From DATAUD01 sp035511075 (lineage in GTDB: Bacteria > Verrucomicrobiota > Verrucomicrobiia > Limisphaerales > Palsa-1400): a stretch of DNA of 64,000 nucleotides. Of the stretch, positions 32,664 to 41,639 are shown in pieces. Within the stretch, counting starts at the first letter, position 1. Each line of letters starts with the position of its first letter. The position numbers and the translations under genes are program-made. The notes beneath the pieces were generated by a model, which had not been told where the DNA came from, did not search any database, and was given only the letters and a program-made list of their open reading frames with translations. The stretch lies in assembly GCA_035511075.1 (NCBI GenBank), contig DATKFW010000058.1:11492-75491 (forward strand), read 5' to 3'.

Positions 32664-34448
32664 ATGCGCCTTTGCTATTCGCCTTACCTTTATTCGCGCC
32701 GCAAGACCCGTGAAGTGGTCGTAGGCGACCCTGCCAAAGGCGGAGTCATCCTGGGCGGCAACCATCCCGTGGTCAAACAATCGATGCTGACCTGCGACAC
32801 GATGGACACCGCCGCGTGCATCCAGCAAACGCTCGATCTGGTCGCCGTGGGCTGCCAGATTGCGCGGATCACGGCGCCGACGGTCAAGGACGCGGCCAAT
32901 TTGAAAGTCATCGTTGACGGGCTGCGTGGCCGTGACTGCACGGTCCCCATCGTCGCGGACATTCATTTCAAGCCGGATGCCGCGATGGAAGCCGCGAAGT
33001 GGGTCGAGATGGTGCGCGTCAATCCCGGCAACTACGCAGACAAGAAGAAATTCGCCGTCCGCGAATACACCGACGATGCGTACAACGCGGAGTTGGCGCG
33101 GCTGGAGGAGCAATTCACACCGCTGGTTCTGCTTTGCAAGAGCCTTGGCCGGGCCATGCGCATCGGCACCAATCACGGTTCGCTCAGCGACCGGATCATG
33201 AACCGTTACGGCGACACACCGCTGGGGATGGTGGAAAGCGCGCTGGAATTCGCCCGCATCGCCCGCAAGCACGACTTCCACAACTTCAAATTCTCCATGA
33301 AGTCGAGCAATCCCAAGGTGATGATCGAGTGTTACCGCCTCCTGGTGGCGCGATTGGATGAGTTGGGTCCTGATTGGAATTATCCAATCCATCTGGGCGT
33401 CACCGAAGCCGGCGAAGGCGAGGACGGCCGCATTAAGAGCGCCATCGGCATCGGCTCACTTTTGTGCGACGGATTGGGGGACACGATTCGAGTTTCGCTG
33501 ACGGAAGATTCCCCCAACGAAATCGCCGTCTGCACCGATTTGCTGGCGCAAATTCCGCTTCTGACCACGGCCACCGGCGTGGCCGGCTTGGGCAGCCAAT
33601 GGCCGTTTGATCCCTTCGCCTTCGAGCGGCGCACGACGCCTGAGATTTCGCTCAACGACGGCTTCAAATGCGGCGGCGAGCAGACCGTTCGCGTTGTCGT
33701 CACCCGTGCCGCCTGGGAAAAACTTGCGCCCAAGATCCGCCCTGGCGCCGATGTCAAACCCGAGGCGGTTTACGAGGACCTCAACGTGTGCGAAATCGAT
33801 CCCACGGAGGAATTCGGCGTCAACTGCGAAACCCAATTGGTCACCGTAAAGGATGGGACTCCGCTTCCGGCCATCTCGGCGTTCCGGTTGCTGGCGGCAA
33901 AATTGAAACGGCTGGGCCGGAACAATCCGGTTCTGCTTAAGGATTGCCTCGCGTTCGAGGCTGTGCCGCTGGAACCCAAGATTGCGCTGTTGCGCGCGGC
34001 GGTGGTCATCGGATCATTGCTGGCCGACGGCATTGGAGACGCGATTTTGGTTCGCGGAGAATCCGGCGCGGGCCAGAGCCTGCTTTTGGCCTACAATATT
34101 TTGCAGGCGGCCGGCTGCCGAAGTTTCAAGACCGATTTCGTGGCATGCCCGTCGTGCGGGCGGACGCTGTTTAATTTGCAAACGGTCACGGCGCGGATCA
34201 AGGAGCGGACGCAGCATTTGAAGGGCGTTAAGATCGCGATCATGGGTTGCATCGTCAACGGGCCCGGGGAGATGGCGGACGCGGATTTCGGATACGTCGG
34301 CGGCGCGCCCAACAAAATCAATCTTTACGTCGGCAAGACGCCGGTCAAGTTCAATATACCCGAAGCCGAGGCCGTGGACCGGCTGGTCGATTTAATCCGG
34401 GAGCACGGCAAGTGGGTCGAGCCGGAACCCGTCGCTGTTCACGCTTGA
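32664..34448 (+). CDS. ispG: 4-hydroxy-3-methylbut-2-enyl diphosphate synthase IspG, long form
   Basis: A 594-residue iron-sulfur enzyme of the non-mevalonate (MEP) isoprenoid pathway that converts MEcPP to HMBPP. The N-terminal TIM barrel carries VPIVADIHF and the reductase-type C-terminal domain the [4Fe-4S] ligands in CPSCGRT (C495, C498) and GCIVNGPGE (C529) with the catalytic Glu that follows. The length is typical of the three-domain form found in Chlamydiae, Bacteroidota, Verrucomicrobiota and plants; proteobacterial IspG has about 370 residues. It follows rseP by one base; in many bacteria the neighbours are dxr and rseP, so this is a partly conserved arrangement without dxr inside the window. 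Confidence 0.95.
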   Translation: MRLCYSPYLYSRRKTREVVVGDPAKGGVILGGNHPVVKQSMLTCDTMDTAACIQQTLDLVAVGCQIARITAPTVKDAANLKVIVDGLRGRDCTVPIVADIHFKPDAAMEAAKWVEMVRVNPGNYADKKKFAVREYTDDAYNAELARLEEQFTPLVLLCKSLGRAMRIGTNHGSLSDRIMNRYGDTPLGMVESALEFARIARKHDFHNFKFSMKSSNPKVMIECYRLLVARLDELGPDWNYPIHLGVTEAGEGEDGRIKSAIGIGSLLCDGLGDTIRVSLTEDSPNEIAVCTDLLAQIPLLTTATGVAGLGSQWPFDPFAFERRTTPEISLNDGFKCGGEQTVRVVVTRAAWEKLAPKIRPGADVKPEAVYEDLNVCEIDPTEEFGVNCETQLVTVKDGTPLPAISAFRLLAAKLKRLGRNNPVLLKDCLAFEAVPLEPKIALLRAAVVIGSLLADGIGDAILVRGESGAGQSLLLAYNILQAAGCRSFKTDFVACPSCGRTLFNLQTVTARIKERTQHLKGVKIAIMGCIVNGPGEMADADFGYVGGAPNKINLYVGKTPVKFNIPEAEAVDRLVDLIREHGKWVEPEPVAVHA

Positions 34449-34460
34449 AGCCTCAAGCGT
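34441..34460. terminator. Palindrome containing both convergent stop codons
   Basis: ACGCTTGA-AGCC-TCAAGCGT is a perfect 8-bp stem with four-base loop. It covers the stop codon of ispG (TGA at 34446-34448) and, on the other strand, the stop of the permease gene (34453-34455). No U-tract follows on either strand, so factor-independent termination is uncertain, but the symmetric location suits a shared 3'-end structure. Confidence 0.45.
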
Positions 34461-36300
34461 AAACCAGCAAGTGGATGTCGTCGGGGAGATTATCCGAAAC
34501 TTCGCGGATGATGCTGCCCCGCAATAGAGACGCCAGACCCTTGCGTTCCGGCGCGCCCAGAATCAAGTACGACGCCCCCATTGTCGCCGTGATGTCCACA
34601 ATCGTCGTCGCCACGGAATCGCTCACAGCGTAGCACGGAAAAACCGGATGCACGCCGGCCTTGCTCTTGGCCGCCAGAAACACTTCGCGCGCCTCGTCGT
34701 CCTCCTGCCATTTGCGTTTGTAATCCTGCTCGGTCAGGACCGGCAATGACCGCACGAAAAGCAGGTAAAGCGGCCGCCGCGTCTGGCGCGATTCGTCGAT
34801 GGCGAAATCGAGCGTCTTTCCCAAGCCTCGAATCGCGCACATCATCGGCGGGCCGTCCACGTTTTCCATATTGACAAGCATCGGCACGATGGGGGCGGGC
34901 ATGGCTGCCGCCGCGGTCTGGGCCGCCTCCGCGGCCGCGGCCTTGGTCCGGCTGGCGTACTCGGCGGCAAGGCCGCGCAGAACAAGGCCCACCAGCAGCA
35001 CGGACATGGCGAAGATTCGCGCGGACGGTTTGTAGGCGAAGAGAGAAATTTCGATCGCCAGCATGATCAGAAAGGTGATGAACATGAGCATCCGTTCCCA
35101 CGTCACCAATCCCAGTTTTCTGTCCGTGCTGCAGGCGCCGAGGTTGGTGGCGATGGCTCCGACGACGCCGACGGCATAGAGATCGGCCAACCCGCCCATG
35201 TCTTTGACAACCAGCACCAAGATGGCCGGGATCACCGTGGCCACAATCAACCCCATGTTGGGCACGCCGAATTGGTTGAGCCTTTGAAATCGCGGCGGCA
35301 ATTCCCCGTCGCGCGACATCAAAAACGAAATCGCGATGAGGTCCACAATCGCCGTGTTGACCGCCGACAGCAGCAACAATCCGAACACCACGCTGACGGC
35401 TATTCCGGCGGCAACGCCGAACGAGTGACCGAGGGCATGGCCGACAAAGACCTGTCCCATGTACCGGAGCATGTAATCCCGCACGCCCGGATGGCCCGGC
35501 GCATCCACGTCGGGGTTGGCGGGATCGGTGGCGTTGATGGTCAAGTTGGGCAGGGCGCACATGGCGAGGCCCAGGAGGGCGGTAAAAATGCACACCTCGA
35601 ACATGACCCACAGGATGGCGGGGGTGGATGTTTTGGAGACATTCGGATTGGCGTCAGTGGTCCCCGCATTGAGCTTCATCACGCCGGTGGAATTGGCGAT
35701 GGCCTCGACCCCGGACAACGCCAGGACCACACCCACAAAGCCTTTCCAATTCTTAAAGAACCCGCCGGCCAGAGGTTGCACGTTATGCGCCGCCTGGCCG
35801 AGGTGGGGAAGGCAGAACAGCCCCAGGAGGAACACAACCACCGCCGTGGGCACCGACACCAAGAACGCCAGCCCCCCCGTATGCTTTGGACCGAAGACGT
35901 TGAGCAATCCAATGACCACAATGGCCCCCGCCGCGTAGCGTTCCGGATGGGAAACGCCGAAATAATCGAAAGCCGACAGCGCGCTCAGGGCCGCCGTGAC
36001 GATGTAATCGGCGACCAGGAGAAAAGCCCCGACGATGGAAATGATGACCGACCGGTGCCGGACACTGGCATAGACGCCGCCGCCGTCGGGGTAATGGCGG
36101 CAGATGGCCATATAATTGACGCCGACAAGGGCCGTGAGGAGGCACATGGCGGCGATCAACCAGAAGGAGCTATAGCTGCCGACGGCAAAGGCCAGGCCAA
36201 TGACGTAGGCCTTGCTCGTGCCCCAATCGCCATAAAGAATGGCCGCGGCCCGGGGCACGTCGACGTTGCGCGGCCTTCGCGTGTTACCCGCAACGATCAT
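34453..36300 (-). CDS. APC-family amino-acid permease fused to a universal-stress domain
   Basis: A 615-residue membrane transporter. Residues about 25-440 contain some twelve hydrophobic helices of the amino acid-polyamine-organocation superfamily, with GGGVYASVRHR in an early loop. A linker rich in Ala follows, then residues 475-615 form a UspA-like domain: LYLLFVRSLP and the nucleotide-binding loop LGAPERKGLASLLRGS match the G-x2-G-x9-G-S pattern. Fused Usp domains probably gate or sense ATP. Substrate is unknown. It converges on ispG with four bases between stops. Confidence 0.88.
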   Translation of the reverse strand: MIVAGNTRRPRNVDVPRAAAILYGDWGTSKAYVIGLAFAVGSYSSFWLIAAMCLLTALVGVNYMAICRHYPDGGGVYASVRHRSVIISIVGAFLLVADYIVTAALSALSAFDYFGVSHPERYAAGAIVVIGLLNVFGPKHTGGLAFLVSVPTAVVVFLLGLFCLPHLGQAAHNVQPLAGGFFKNWKGFVGVVLALSGVEAIANSTGVMKLNAGTTDANPNVSKTSTPAILWVMFEVCIFTALLGLAMCALPNLTINATDPANPDVDAPGHPGVRDYMLRYMGQVFVGHALGHSFGVAAGIAVSVVFGLLLLSAVNTAIVDLIAISFLMSRDGELPPRFQRLNQFGVPNMGLIVATVIPAILVLVVKDMGGLADLYAVGVVGAIATNLGACSTDRKLGLVTWERMLMFITFLIMLAIEISLFAYKPSARIFAMSVLLVGLVLRGLAAEYASRTKAAAAEAAQTAAAAMPAPIVPMLVNMENVDGPPMMCAIRGLGKTLDFAIDESRQTRRPLYLLFVRSLPVLTEQDYKRKWQEDDEAREVFLAAKSKAGVHPVFPCYAVSDSVATTIVDITATMGASYLILGAPERKGLASLLRGSIIREVSDNLPDDIHLLVYA

Positions 36301-36416
36301 CGGATGGAGCGGACATCATGGGCCAGAAACCTAAAGACTTCCGCCGCCGACATCAAGAACTTATCAAAATGGGACTCGACGCCTGACCCAACCCGCTTTC
36401 ACGCAATGCGCCACGA

Positions 36417-38405
36417 TCACCTGTCGTCTTGTGGCTTTTTCTCGTTTTCCGGCTTCCTCGCGTTGGGCAGAGACTTTGGCTGTTGGGCTCCACGCTGCGC
36501 GCCCGGCTCGCCTGGACGCCCGGCGTTCCGTGGATCGTATGCCGCGGACCTGGCGCGTTGGTCGTTTCGCGCGGCAATTTCCGGGTGTTGCACCCGTCGC
36601 GCTTCCAGGTTGTGATGTTCCTCGGCGCCGCGCAATTCGCGCGCCGGGTGGACAGCAATTTCGTGATGGGTGAAGGATGCCACCCGCGCGCGCCCCCAGC
36701 CGTCCGCCACAAATCTGCCGTGATCCATTCGATACCCGTTATGTATTTCGCTGTGGGCATAGAAGCGCCGGGCCTCGTCGCGTCCAATCAACACATGCGC
36801 ATAATCGTGGTCCCAGAAATGGTCGCGCCCAACAAAAACGAACGCATCGAACCCCAGGCCGAAATCAACATCCAGCGCCACTCCGCCATGCCATTCAAGC
36901 CCGACTCCCACCTGGAAGCGCGCATCCCAAGGCAGCGGCGCCCAGCCCAGACAACCGTCGGCATCCGCATAGCGCCAGCAGACCCACGAGGGAGCCCAAT
37001 CATATTGAGGCGCCCACGCCCAGACGAATCCCGTCCGCTCATCGTTGATCCAGCGCCCATAGTGGAAGGCGATTTCGCCCCACGGATAGTCCGACCGCCA
37101 ATACCAACCGGCGTCCGTGAATTCCCAGTGCCCTGCGTCAACGTACGGACGCCAGCCGGGATAGGACGCTTCCGCAGGCACCCAGCAGGAGCCTATTCCC
37201 GCCACGTCGATCCAATGCCCGTAGGGAGTCAATTGCGCCTGAAAATAATCAAAGGTCGGCGTGGGCGGCGTGGGCGGCGCGACCGCCGCAACCGGCGGGG
37301 CCAGCGATACAAGTTCGACTGACTGCCAATTCGCGGAAACCGGGCCATTCCGGGCCGCCAAAACGATGTTAAACGGCCCTGTTCCAACCGGCAGTCCAGA
37401 CCGTGCTCCCAGGTCCACCCCCGCCGGATCCAGGAGTGAAACCGTCGCCATGCCGTCAGGGCCGACGGTGATTTGGATCGTATACTGCACGCCCGCGGAG
37501 AAATGTTCGCGAATCTTGTTGCCCAGAGTGGAAAGCGGAAAGCCGCTGCCCGTGTAATTGACCCATACGCCGTGATCAGGCGACGGACCGCCGCCAAAGG
37601 GGATGTTCACCGAGCCGCGGAAAAACGGCAGCGCACCGCCGACTTGAATATCGCCGTCCCGATGTCCCTCGCCTCCCAGATGACCCGCCACGCTCAGCCA
37701 CTGCCGCAAGTCCGGGGTCACCAGGTAAACTTCAAAGGGAATCGCCGCCTCCGCCAACCCGGTCACCCTCGCTGTCAAGGTGAAAGGCGCAGCGTAGGCC
37801 ATCGAGGACTGAATACCAGTAAACTGCCCGGGGCCGTTGACGCCGGACATCTGCATGCCGCCGGGCCCAAAGACCAGAGCCGGCATGATGGACGGAGAAC
37901 CGGTGACAGCCGCCAGGCTGGCCAGCACATTTCCCTGAGTCGTCCACAAGGCCGGATTCAACCCGCCCTCCGCGTTGAAATAATCGGCCAAACCGGGGGC
38001 GGGAGCCGGAGCTTCCACGGGCACCGGGGCTGGAGGCGGACTGGCGGGCGGCGGAACCGCCGGCGCCGGCGCCGAGTCGGGAGCCGCGGGCGCAGGGGCG
38101 GCGGACTTGGTCTGAAGCAACGCGCTGATGACGGGTTGCGAGACGCCCTGGCTGTTGAGATACAGGATGTCATCCCCGCTCACGTTGTAGCTCTTGCCGG
38201 AATTCTTGATATAGGCCAGGATCACATCGTCCGTCATGTGGGCCTGGGAAAATTTGACGATTTCCTGCAAGTCCGGCGAGAGGTTGGCAGCCGTCGTTTG
38301 AGCATGGCCAATCGCGCCCGCAACCAGGCAGGCCCAAGCCGCCGTGATGGCCGCGCAGAGCCTGATTTGACGCCCGATACAACTCCTAAGTTTCTTCATA
38401 ATCAT
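36417..38405 (-). CDS. Secreted DUF6600 protein with Pro-rich linker
   Basis: A 662-residue exported protein; ATG 38405 (or 38399) starts the signal peptide ending AIGHAQ, while a longer frame to 38456 lacks one. Residues 35-90 (IVKFSQAHMTDDVILAYI, then ISALLQT) form a small helical domain, followed by an Ala/Pro-rich linker at about 98-138 and a beta-rich middle domain. Residues about 395-490 are the DUF6600 domain with its aromatic YxW pattern: GHWEFTDAGWYWRSDYPWG, HYGRWINDE and GCLGWAPLPWD. The C-terminal 100 residues are charged and low in complexity. Function unknown; location is probably the periplasm or outer surface. Confidence 0.8.
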   Translation of the reverse strand: MIMKKLRSCIGRQIRLCAAITAAWACLVAGAIGHAQTTAANLSPDLQEIVKFSQAHMTDDVILAYIKNSGKSYNVSGDDILYLNSQGVSQPVISALLQTKSAAPAPAAPDSAPAPAVPPPASPPPAPVPVEAPAPAPGLADYFNAEGGLNPALWTTQGNVLASLAAVTGSPSIMPALVFGPGGMQMSGVNGPGQFTGIQSSMAYAAPFTLTARVTGLAEAAIPFEVYLVTPDLRQWLSVAGHLGGEGHRDGDIQVGGALPFFRGSVNIPFGGGPSPDHGVWVNYTGSGFPLSTLGNKIREHFSAGVQYTIQITVGPDGMATVSLLDPAGVDLGARSGLPVGTGPFNIVLAARNGPVSANWQSVELVSLAPPVAAVAPPTPPTPTFDYFQAQLTPYGHWIDVAGIGSCWVPAEASYPGWRPYVDAGHWEFTDAGWYWRSDYPWGEIAFHYGRWINDERTGFVWAWAPQYDWAPSWVCWRYADADGCLGWAPLPWDARFQVGVGLEWHGGVALDVDFGLGFDAFVFVGRDHFWDHDYAHVLIGRDEARRFYAHSEIHNGYRMDHGRFVADGWGRARVASFTHHEIAVHPARELRGAEEHHNLEARRVQHPEIAARNDQRARSAAYDPRNAGRPGEPGAQRGAQQPKSLPNARKPENEKKPQDDR

Positions 38406-38641
38406 GTTGTTTTCGATATCCTTCCATTCATCTGTCAATACGTGCCTTGGAGACAAATCTTGCGCGAGAACCGTTCCTGCGACTGATAAAGTGCCAGCCA
38501 GTGAGGCGCAGTAACTTGCGCGAGTAAAGGTCCGCGGAGGCGGAGACTTCGCAAATCAATAAAGCGCAAAATCCCGGCCCGCGCAAATACATTTTTCCAT
38601 CCGACGGCGCGTCTGAATTCGCCCCAACAGCGCCAATGTTT

Positions 38642-40501
38642 TCACTGTTGAAACCGGACGATGCTCCATTTCTCCGGACCGATGTTTACTTTGGACGTGA
38701 TAATTTCGTCGGCCACAGCGGCGCCTCCTTCTTTCCGGACCCAGTCATCAAAAGACTCCCCTGCTCCAGCCACAACACTGTCCTTGACGACCACCCATTC
38801 CATCTGCGGCCGCTGAAAGAGATCCACAAGATGGCGCACCTTCCGCGAACCGAACGGATACCATAGCGAGACTTCTGAATCGTCCGCGCCTTCGATCAAT
38901 CCGACAATCGACACAGACTTCGGAATATGACTCGCCAACGTCCCCAGGATATTGCTCCGCTTGCGATAAACCCGATAGACCTCCCTGGCGCGCGCCAACT
39001 GCGCGCTTCGGGGGAACTTCGCACCGAGCCAATCCAGGCATGTGCCCGCCGGCCAAAGCGGACGCGACGGCGTCAATATCAGGGCCGTCAAGGCGTAAAC
39101 CCCAGCCAGCGCCGCCAGCGCCTTCCACCAACGGCGCTTGACCAGTTCCCCGTTGGCGGGAAAAATCAAAATGGGAATCAGCAACAACGGATAAAAGGCC
39201 GACACCAGCCGTCCGGGACAGGCAGACCCAAGCTTGACCATGAAGTAGAGCAGACCGATCCACGCCAGCGCGCCGATGACGAATCCGTTCCGGCGGGCGC
39301 CTGACGGCATCTTCGGGTGCGACAATGCAAAGAGTAGCGCAGCCGCGACAGCGCACCCTATTCCCGAACCAAGACCGCTTGCTTCCTCTTGCGGCAATTC
39401 ACCGAGCGAGAGGTCGAAGCTCGGAAAATCGCGACTCAGCAGCGCGACCAAACCGCCCGGCAAGTGACGCATCATCACATTCTTCAATGCGCGCGCGCCG
39501 GGCAGGACCGGTGGCGCGGCCGTTTCCACTAACAACTCGAAGCCATTGCCGAAAAAGCCGACGATCGGATTTCGCATTTCCAACTGCGCGAAGTCATGGT
39601 CCTGGGAGCGATCATTCCAATCCCCGGAATAATGATGGTTGGCCACCGCCGTGGGCACAAAGGAGATCAGCAAAGCCAGGGCGGCAACGGCAGCCGTGCC
39701 AATAACCCGAATCCGGACCCGGCGCATTGCAAGCAGCAGCGCCCAGGCCATCGGCAAAACCAGGGGCAGATTCGTTCCCTTAATCCCAGTGGCTAATCCA
39801 ACCGCCAGGATCCCCAGCCAGAGGTCCCGGTTCCGTCGCGTCGTGCAAGCTTCGAGCGAAAAATACACGGCCGCCAGGACGTACACCACGGCGATTGTAT
39901 CGTTGCCAATGCTCCCGGCCTGCATCACGTAGCAATACCCCAACGGCAGAAGCCACATCCAATTCCACGCCACCCGGGCCGCCACGCCAAGCCGGATGAA
40001 GACGGCAAAGATCAAGCCCGGCATGAACAAATAGCCCAGGATGTTGACGAGGAAAAAAAACCGGTCGCTGTGCGTGAAAACCAACATCGGCATCGTCAGC
40101 CATTCAAAATCCGCCGATCGATCGTTCATGCGGGGGTTGGAAGTCGCCATCCAATGCCATCCCGACGCGCTCCACCAATGCAACATTCGTGGAACACGAT
40201 ACGTCAGCGCGTCGTAATTATTTGGCGCGTAGAGCGCCCCACCCAAAGCGGCCAGCAGCGCCGTCGCCGCGAAAATCAGCGGCAAAGGCCTTCGCAAACG
40301 CCTTCCGGAGCGCCGCGCTTGCACGCGCCAATCCGGACACCGTCCAGATTCGGGCCTGAACCACACACCCACTCCCGCCGCCAACAGCAAAAAGAAAACG
40401 AGGTACCCCGATAAATTCAACTCATGCAGCGCGGATAAAATCCATCCCGCCGCGACGCATGCCGCAGAGCACAGAACCCACAGTTTGATGAAATAATCCA
40501 T
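38642..40501 (-). CDS. GT39/ArnT-like polytopic membrane glycosyltransferase
   Basis: A 619-residue integral membrane protein with at least ten hydrophobic helices. The first periplasmic loop carries APNNYDALTYRVPRML, where the acidic residue after the first helices occupies the catalytic Asp place of GT-C enzymes that use polyprenyl-phosphate sugars. The C-terminal 130 residues are soluble. The ATG at 40501 avoids an implausible N-terminal extension of eight residues. It is the first component of the surface-polysaccharide region but points away from the rest, so it may be separately expressed. Donor and acceptor are unknown. Confidence 0.7.
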   Translation of the reverse strand: MDYFIKLWVLCSAACVAAGWILSALHELNLSGYLVFFLLLAAGVGVWFRPESGRCPDWRVQARRSGRRLRRPLPLIFAATALLAALGGALYAPNNYDALTYRVPRMLHWWSASGWHWMATSNPRMNDRSADFEWLTMPMLVFTHSDRFFFLVNILGYLFMPGLIFAVFIRLGVAARVAWNWMWLLPLGYCYVMQAGSIGNDTIAVVYVLAAVYFSLEACTTRRNRDLWLGILAVGLATGIKGTNLPLVLPMAWALLLAMRRVRIRVIGTAAVAALALLISFVPTAVANHHYSGDWNDRSQDHDFAQLEMRNPIVGFFGNGFELLVETAAPPVLPGARALKNVMMRHLPGGLVALLSRDFPSFDLSLGELPQEEASGLGSGIGCAVAAALLFALSHPKMPSGARRNGFVIGALAWIGLLYFMVKLGSACPGRLVSAFYPLLLIPILIFPANGELVKRRWWKALAALAGVYALTALILTPSRPLWPAGTCLDWLGAKFPRSAQLARAREVYRVYRKRSNILGTLASHIPKSVSIVGLIEGADDSEVSLWYPFGSRKVRHLVDLFQRPQMEWVVVKDSVVAGAGESFDDWVRKEGGAAVADEIITSKVNIGPEKWSIVRFQQ

Positions 40502-40602
40502 TTCCGTTAAGGCCGTTATCCGCAACTTAGCTGTGCAGGCGGGCGTTCTTCAACCTCCATTTAGCGCCTTTCAGCACCGTGGCCGCGTGTTCCCGTATTC
40601 GA

Positions 40603-40711
40603 CATTGCCTGCCTGCGGGAGCGCACGCTCGATGCGAACGTTAATGAACGAAGGCCCTTGTCAGGATTGAATCGCCCATGTCAGAATCCTGCGCCCTGCA
40701 GGCAGGGAATG
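40603..40711. repeat. 109-bp element with terminal inverted repeats (MITE/REP-like)
   Basis: The ends CATTGCCTGCCTGCGGG (40603-40619) and CCCTGCAGGCAGGGAATG (40694-40711) are near-perfect reverse complements (one extra base and one mismatch). Inside, CAGGATT (40662) and AATCCTG (40685) form a second inverted pair, so the whole could fold into a branched hairpin. It lies immediately upstream of the methyltransferase gene. No second copy is present in the window. Confidence 0.45.
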
Positions 40712-40720
40712 TAAGACCGT

Positions 40721-41581
40721 ATGATTCTCCACAAGAAATTAATACGCCGCAATAATTGGCCGCGGATATTTCGCGAACGGCTGACTGAGCCACTCCACTT
40801 GAACGCCCTCTCGGTCTTCGTCGCTTTGTTCGGTTCGTTTCGCCAAAAAGTGGCGTGGGACCTGATATTGCGGCATTGTCACGCTTTCTCCCTGCTCAAA
40901 GCCGCGGATCGGGCACGCGCGAACGGTATTTCCGCAGTGAGCGTGATCGAATTTGGGGTCGCCGCAGGGGCGGGCCTCATGAATCTTTCCATTCTCTCCC
41001 AAAAGATATCCTCCCTTACGGGCGTGGACATTCAGGTGTTTGGCTTCGATACCGGCACCGGAATGCCCCCTCACCGTGATTATCGTGATCACCCTGATCT
41101 TTACCGAGAGGGCGATTTTCCCGGTGACCTGTCAGCACTGGCGACCGCATTGCCAGCCAATGGCCATCTTGTCGTGGGAGACATGGCTGTGACCGTGCCT
41201 CAATTTGTCAAAGGCAAATTAAGCGGGCAAGCCCCGCTGGGTTATATCTCCGTGGATGTGGATTACTACAGCTCGACTGTGGAGGCGTTGAAAATTTTTG
41301 ACGGCCCGCCGCAATTCTACCTGCCCATGGTCGGCGTTTACCTGGATGACATCCACTTTGAAGGCCACAATCCATTCGCCGGCGAGCTACTGGCGGTCAA
41401 CGAATTCAACGAACAACACCAATTCAGGAAGATATGTCGCTACGAATTCCTGGAGTGCACCCGCATATTTCGCAGGGCCGCATGGCTAAAGCACATGTTC
41501 ACGTTGCATGTGATGGACCACCCCGTCCGGCAAAATACAGTAAAAAGCCCCACGCAAATTCTGGAGAATCTTTATCTCTGA
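40721..41581 (+). CDS. Class I SAM-dependent methyltransferase-like protein (TylF-like)
   Basis: A 286-residue soluble protein. VIEFGVAAGAGLMNLS has the Gly-rich SAM-binding loop of Rossmann methyltransferases, QVFGFDTGTGMPP the second acidic strand, and YISVDVDYYSSTVEAL resembles the metal-binding D-x-D region of TylF/MycF sugar O-methyltransferases. It probably methylates a sugar or its precursor in the polysaccharide pathway. The gene is alone on the plus strand between two minus-strand genes. A structured repeat occupies its upstream region and may affect expression. Confidence 0.6.
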   Translation: MILHKKLIRRNNWPRIFRERLTEPLHLNALSVFVALFGSFRQKVAWDLILRHCHAFSLLKAADRARANGISAVSVIEFGVAAGAGLMNLSILSQKISSLTGVDIQVFGFDTGTGMPPHRDYRDHPDLYREGDFPGDLSALATALPANGHLVVGDMAVTVPQFVKGKLSGQAPLGYISVDVDYYSSTVEALKIFDGPPQFYLPMVGVYLDDIHFEGHNPFAGELLAVNEFNEQHQFRKICRYEFLECTRIFRRAAWLKHMFTLHVMDHPVRQNTVKSPTQILENLYL

Positions 41582-41594
41582 TTGAGTGTCCTAT

Positions 41595-41619
41595 CGCCGC
41601 CAATCGCCCGGCAGCGGCG
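41595..41619. terminator. Possible bidirectional terminator between convergent genes
   Basis: CGCCGC and GCGGCG form a 6-bp stem with a 13-base loop, followed by CAATTTT on the plus strand, between the stops of the methyltransferase (41581) and the GT2 gene (41640). The loop is long, so support is weak. Confidence 0.3.
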
Positions 41620-41639
41620 CAATTTTGATCACATTTCAA

